Assembly: GCA_940337035.1 (NCBI GenBank)
Contig: CALNHX010003591.1
Location: forward strand, 1-64,000
Direction of reading: 5' to 3'
Length of the DNA stretch: 64,000 nucleotides
Source: Agriotes lineatus
Lineage: Eukaryota; Arthropoda; Insecta; Coleoptera; Elateridae
Shown here: positions 59,840-64,000 of the stretch, in pieces
Layout: every line of letters begins with the position of its first letter
Numbering within the stretch: position 1 is the first letter of the stretch
Program-made: the position numbers and the translations under genes
The notes under the pieces: model-generated
The model's input: only the letters and a program-made list of their open reading frames with translations
Told to the model about the DNA's origin: nothing
Databases searched by the model: none

Positions 59840-61540
59840 AACAGTTTTTAAATAAAATAATTAATGGCAAAGGATACTACACTTTACAAAATAGTATTAG
59901 ATTCAATTACGAACCTGCCTGTCAAACTCAGGGCAAATTAAAAGAGTGTAATAATAATTACGACAAATAAATGGTTTATTGCCCTTTTCTTATTTTATCT
60001 ATCCGCAATAAATTCGGGCTTAGGTCCGTAGAACATGAGGCACACTTGGTTCAGGGTGTAGGTTCCTTAGATTAAGAAAAACTTTGTATGACAAATAACT
60101 CGTTGTATGACAAATACTCTCAAATATTTCTGGCAAATGCACAATTTCCATCTGCCGCTTAGATAACTTCTAAATTTGACTCACCAACAAAATGATCCGT
60201 GGTCGCAAGTAACAGCGTAAATTGAATTTTAAAACAACAAAATGGCAATGAAGCATCAGGTAAATATTAATACTGTGACGTAGCAACTGATAAGCTCGTC
60301 TTGTTTCTAGTGTGACGTCGCAACCCACGCGCGATCGTTTTTTGTTCTATATCCGGCCAAAACTGAAAAATGCTGCGTCATCTTGCATTTTCAAAGGACG
60401 CTAACTGAATTTCTCGAAGTCGGGACGGATCTGGACCACTGGTAGCTGGTGCTACACTTCGTGGAATCCTACCTTAATCGGAATCCCCTCGGACGCTGGA
60501 TACACTTTTCAATGACCCCACGGGAATTGCGCACTTGGGAATGGCTTATTGGCTAGAATTATTATACGTACGGGCTCCTCTTTACACGCAGCAGACACTA
60601 TGTTTGCTGGGCGATGCTGCTTGCTCACGGAAATGGGCCCCCACAGTTACTCGCACTTGGACGAATCTTTACTGCTGGCTAGTCTGCTTCACTTGGACCT
60701 CTTAACACTTGGCAACTTATACCCACAGATGCCATGTGCACTGGTTAATAACTAAAGATTTATTATGTATAATGTTATGTGATAAACTGAGAAGCTCAAA
60801 CTGGCCTCAACATAAAATGTTCAAGCTTGTTTGATTCTTATTAACAAAAGAGTGTCATGTCACTAACAACTAAATTTTCAATTTTTATAAAAGAAATTAG
60901 GATTAATAACATGTTTAACCTTATGGGCTACAGTTTTGATGTCATGTCTTTGCCTAACTACTAAACAATTGACTTTTTCTTACAATAATGTCACTAAACT
61001 TTGGTCTGCCTTTTAAATCACTTCTGTTTATAATGCACTGATACACTTGGAGTTCATTTCGAGTCTCACTAACTGTCTTTCGATCGGTTGCCTTCCATTT
61101 TTCATTGCTCTTTGCCATCATTTATTTGCTACCACTGTTTCGTTCACCTTTCGGCTAATTTTCCGTTTGCTGGCACAATTTTAATACATAACGCTCATAT
61201 TCTTTCTGTACTTAACAAATCATTCTGTATCATTTTATTCACATTATGCCTGACATTAATAAGCTCAAATCCGTGAGTTACAAATTAAATTGCATTGTGA
61301 ACATTTACCATTTCGGACACTCTGACAGTAACCCTTCCGTAACCTACTTGATTTCACGCTAACTTCTATCTCTCAAATTATTAGTTACTGCTACTCACAT
61401 TAAGTGCACTTATTAATGTAAAGTACTGATTATCTTGCAATAGATACAATATTTAATTCTGTGCTTATGTTGACCTTATTCATTTAGTTAATTAGGCTAT
61501 CAGATTTTCTATGGGCAGTGAACCATTACAATACTTTGAA
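59840..61540. other. sequence separating the two piggyBac parts
   Basis: The first 400 bp is AT-rich. At 60.27-60.75 kb is a GC-richer block with a near repeat GTGACGTAGCAAC / GTGACGTCGCAAC 36 bp apart, and a 68-codon open frame with no recognised domain. The rest is AT-rich. I do not see the middle (catalytic) part of the transposase, so it was deleted or replaced. Confidence 0.4.
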
Positions 61541-61544
61541 CTGC

Positions 61545-61860
61545 ATATACAGGGTGGTCGCAAAAGATGGGACATATATTACCACCATTAACTACATAAA
61601 AAGTAGTGAAGCTTTTTCAAATATTTTTTTCCTAAAGGGTCAAATTTAAAATTTACGGCCCTGCAAAGTTGAATTTAAAAATGTGTTTTTATATGGACAT
61701 TATTTTTAATTATTACAGGGTATTTTAAGGTTTACTAAATAGATAATTTTATAGTAATAAGAAAGCTTTCATTAGATCAGTGGCGTAGTTCAAGGGGGGT
61801 AAGAAATATTTTGTATAAACAAAATATGGGCTATTTAAAAAATAGAAAAATATTACAAAC
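61545..61860. mobile_element. CAGGGTGG-ended element, copy 2
   Basis: Begins ATATACAGGGTGGTCGCAAA and parallels 39187 onward. It lies directly before the C-terminal piggyBac relic. The right end is unclear. Confidence 0.55.
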
Positions 61861-61954
61861 GTCGTTACTATTTTGTCCTCAACTTTCACCACCACCTTGT
61901 ATTTAAGGTGTAAGCTTAGCCCTCTTGATTTTTAAATTGTGATTTTGGAGAAAA

Positions 61955-62580
61955 GTTTATGAGTAAAATTTTTGACACGTTACCAATAGGAATGGATGTT
62001 CTTATTGACAGATATTCCACTTCAGTTGCAATAAATAATATGTCCAAACGATCTTCGACACTGACAGGCACAATTACAGTCAGTAGAATTCTCAAACAAG
62101 CTGACCTCAAAAATAAAAGGTGTGTGTGGTCCTTTCATCTTCAAAATGTGGGTTGGGGTAGTGTAAAAGGTGGTCTAAAACTGACAGTATATACATCCAA
62201 ATTCAGCAGCCGTCTGTAAGAGTTCAATATTAGCATGGGTGTGGTTGAGCTATTTAATCGAATAATTGGAAAATATTCTATGCATTCTCGCACAAAAAAT
62301 TTGATGCGTTTTAAAATTCTAATGTATCAAGATTTCGTATTAGAAAACATTGATGTAATATTTGATAAAGATGACCAAATTCAACCTGCACGCCACAGAC
62401 CTATCGAAGCTGTATCAGGGAGAAGATTCGACAGAGAAAAAAATCATCAGATGCGGGGCAAGCATTTTCCTGTACAGTAATTCCACAAGAAATTGTTTTG
62501 CAGAGCTCCACAAACGTGTATTTTTTTTGTTCCTGATGTTGCAATTTTTATTTGTAGCTCCCAGACTAAAAGTATCATTA
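61955..62580 (+). pseudogene. piggyBac-like transposase relic, C-terminal part
   Basis: The first frame (61959-62216) includes TGTITVSRILKQADLKNK, matching the ATGTIRxNRxxxxxLKxxK block. After a stop at 62217, the next frame (62235-62477) begins MGVVELFNRIIGKYSMHSRT, close to MGGVDLxDRxIGKYxxxxRxKK. It continues RHRPIEAVSGRRFD. A shifted frame then reads TRNCFAELHKRVFFL, recalling the Cys-rich tail with its cysteines lost. Catalytic-domain residues upstream are absent. Inactive. Confidence 0.72.
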
Positions 62581-62589
62581 TAGCCTAGG

Positions 62590-63064
62590 CATAGTAGACA
62601 AATTTTAAGGAGAACCTCAAAAAGTTTAGTCCTGATTTTTGGCAGAAATGTTCCTACCGCAACCCTTTAAAAGTACCGTCTCTGGGGTGCAGGCGTCGTA
62701 GTTTTTTGGAGCTACAAGCACAAGATGTATTTGAACATTACAGTAATTACGTATAAGATTTTAGTGTATTAGCTTTTGTTGCTTTTATCTGATTTTATTT
62801 GATCCTGCATTTTATTAATACTTTTATCAAAAATTATCAGATTTATATTTTCTAAATCTGGTATTATGTTTTTTTTAGAAATCTCAAGTGTTTAAATGAT
62901 TATTTGAGAGGTGTTATTTGCTATTCTTTAAAATAAAGCATCTTAAAGGGCTTGAATTGTTTTTTATGCTAAAATATGCGTATCTGAAAAACATTTAACT
63001 GTAGGCGTATGAAGTTACATATTAAAATAAAGCTCATTAAAAGGGCCTTTCACAAATTTTAAAA
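62590..63064. other. intergenic sequence, no gene
   Basis: AT-rich, nothing recognised. Confidence 0.45.
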
Positions 63065-63068
63065 TATA

Positions 63069-63422
63069 CCGGGTGTTTCACTAAAATAATCCGAAATGAT
63101 TCACTTTGCAAATGTTGATCAACCTATATAGCAGTAATACCCACAGCCACTATTTTAGACTTTAAAGGTAATTCACGAAAAAGATAATGTTTTGATAACG
63201 TCTTTCTTCATTCAGTTGTTTTCTATTACTTACAGCAGCTGCCTAAAGTTCAGATTTTTTGTATAAAAGCGTTAATATCTCCAAAACAGTTGAAGTTAGA
63301 TCGATACAACTTTATATCAAAATGATTAGTATTTAAATTCAAAACATTTAAGCTACCTAAATATAAGGCATTCCATTAAAAAAAAGTAAGTTTGATTTGC
63401 CACAATTATTTGAGAAACCCTG
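63069..63422. mobile_element. 354-bp MITE flanked by TATA
   Basis: Terminal inverted repeats CCGGGTGTTTCACTAAAATAAT and, at the right, ATTATTTGAGAAACCCTG (imperfect). TATA flanks both ends (63065-63068, 63423-63426). No coding content. Confidence 0.75.
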
Positions 63423-63429
63423 TATAATC

Positions 63430-64000
63430 AAAACTGTATTAGTAATGTGCAGCACCTTCTTACCTACAACTTGTATATAAGCCGTATTTCTGTAACTCTC
63501 GTTGTTTCAAAAATATCTTCCACCCCCGCATCGTTGTAATATTATCGACTTTTATTTATATCTTGTCAATATTATTTCTGCGAATAAACAATATATACTT
63601 TAAACGTTTGCACTAATAATAATAATATCTAGTTTAGGTTTTGGTTTGCTATACCGGGGCCTCCTTGCCGCCTCTGGTTTGACGAATCGCCGCCAGACAG
63701 CTTGGGATGCCACAGCTGCTGACAATTCCCGCTCCCCGTTCAGCAAATCCAAATTGTGATTTAATTGAAAAAGTCTCATTTCATATTCAGCTGATGTAAA
63801 AAATACGGCTTAGCGCGATTTTTAGTTTTATTTGGAAACGCTTCGCTGAATGCCAATCATTGATATTTCCTAGCGGGCTGAAAAACCTCCATTTTCCGCC
63901 GACAAAGCACGCGCGATACATGCATGATTCAGATGCTAAAAATGTATATCTGGAATACAAAAGCGCATTCCATTTATAATCCTCGTTTTAAAAACGGCGA
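63430..64000. other. terminal segment, GC-richer from 63.64 kb
   Basis: From 63640 the sequence is more GC-rich, complex and free of recognised repeats (GGGGCCTCCTTGCCGCCTCT; CCACAGCTGCTGAC; CACGCGCGATACATGC). No open frame supports a gene. It may be a conserved non-coding element or lie near one, cut by the window edge. Confidence 0.35.

Noticed and set aside
60283..60305. AAGCTCGTCT resembling the 3p arm of miR-993, a Hox-cluster microRNA
   Set aside because: Only ~10 bases match, no pairing 5p arm lies upstream, and no hairpin forms.
1..64000. CRISPR arrays, bacterial operons, ribosome binding sites
   Set aside because: The window is eukaryotic; no regular short repeats with unique spacers and no polycistronic coding were seen.

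Overview
This window is animal, almost certainly insect, nuclear DNA. It is AT-rich and gene-poor, with introns bounded by GT/AG and many decayed transposable elements (LINEs with endonuclease, reverse transcriptase and RNase H pieces, a piggyBac relic, a Helitron-like element, SINEs and inverted-repeat MITEs). I cannot fix the order or species from the sequence alone.

The one convincing host gene is a Hox3/zerknullt (zen) homologue on the + strand at 11338-19747. It has three coding exons (11338-11721, 11888-12026, 18894-19747) joined by introns of 166 bp and about 6.9 kb, giving a predicted 458-residue protein. The homeodomain is residues 191-250, all in exon 3. The class call rests on the homeodomain. 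The window is therefore a stretch of Hox cluster, with about 11 kb upstream and 44 kb downstream. I found no second zen copy and no neighbouring Hox gene.

Layout: 1-11.2 kb is AT-rich intergenic DNA with a foldback element at 0.4-1.0 kb. 11.3-19.7 kb is zen; its large intron holds a MITE, a foldback element, a tandem array of 356-432 bp units, and a GC-richer segment next to exon 3 with palindromic candidate factor sites. 20-42 kb is intergenic, with a near-perfect foldback tRNA-type SINE (23.4-23.8 kb), a multi-copy repeat (30.0-31.5 kb) and several MITEs. 42.8-50.4 kb holds six or more LINE fragments in both orientations. 52.3-52.7 kb is a GC-richer patch with a candidate unassigned coding exon on the minus strand. 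53.2-55.6 kb is a 1.4 kb terminal-inverted-repeat element followed by a Helitron-like element. 57-62.6 kb has a LINE fragment, a tRNA-type SINE, and a piggyBac transposase relic split by about 2.1 kb. 63.6-64.0 kb is GC-richer and non-repetitive.

Family calls for the decayed elements come from recognising short protein motifs and repeat symmetry by eye. Boundaries without inverted repeats or duplications are approximate. No database search was possible.
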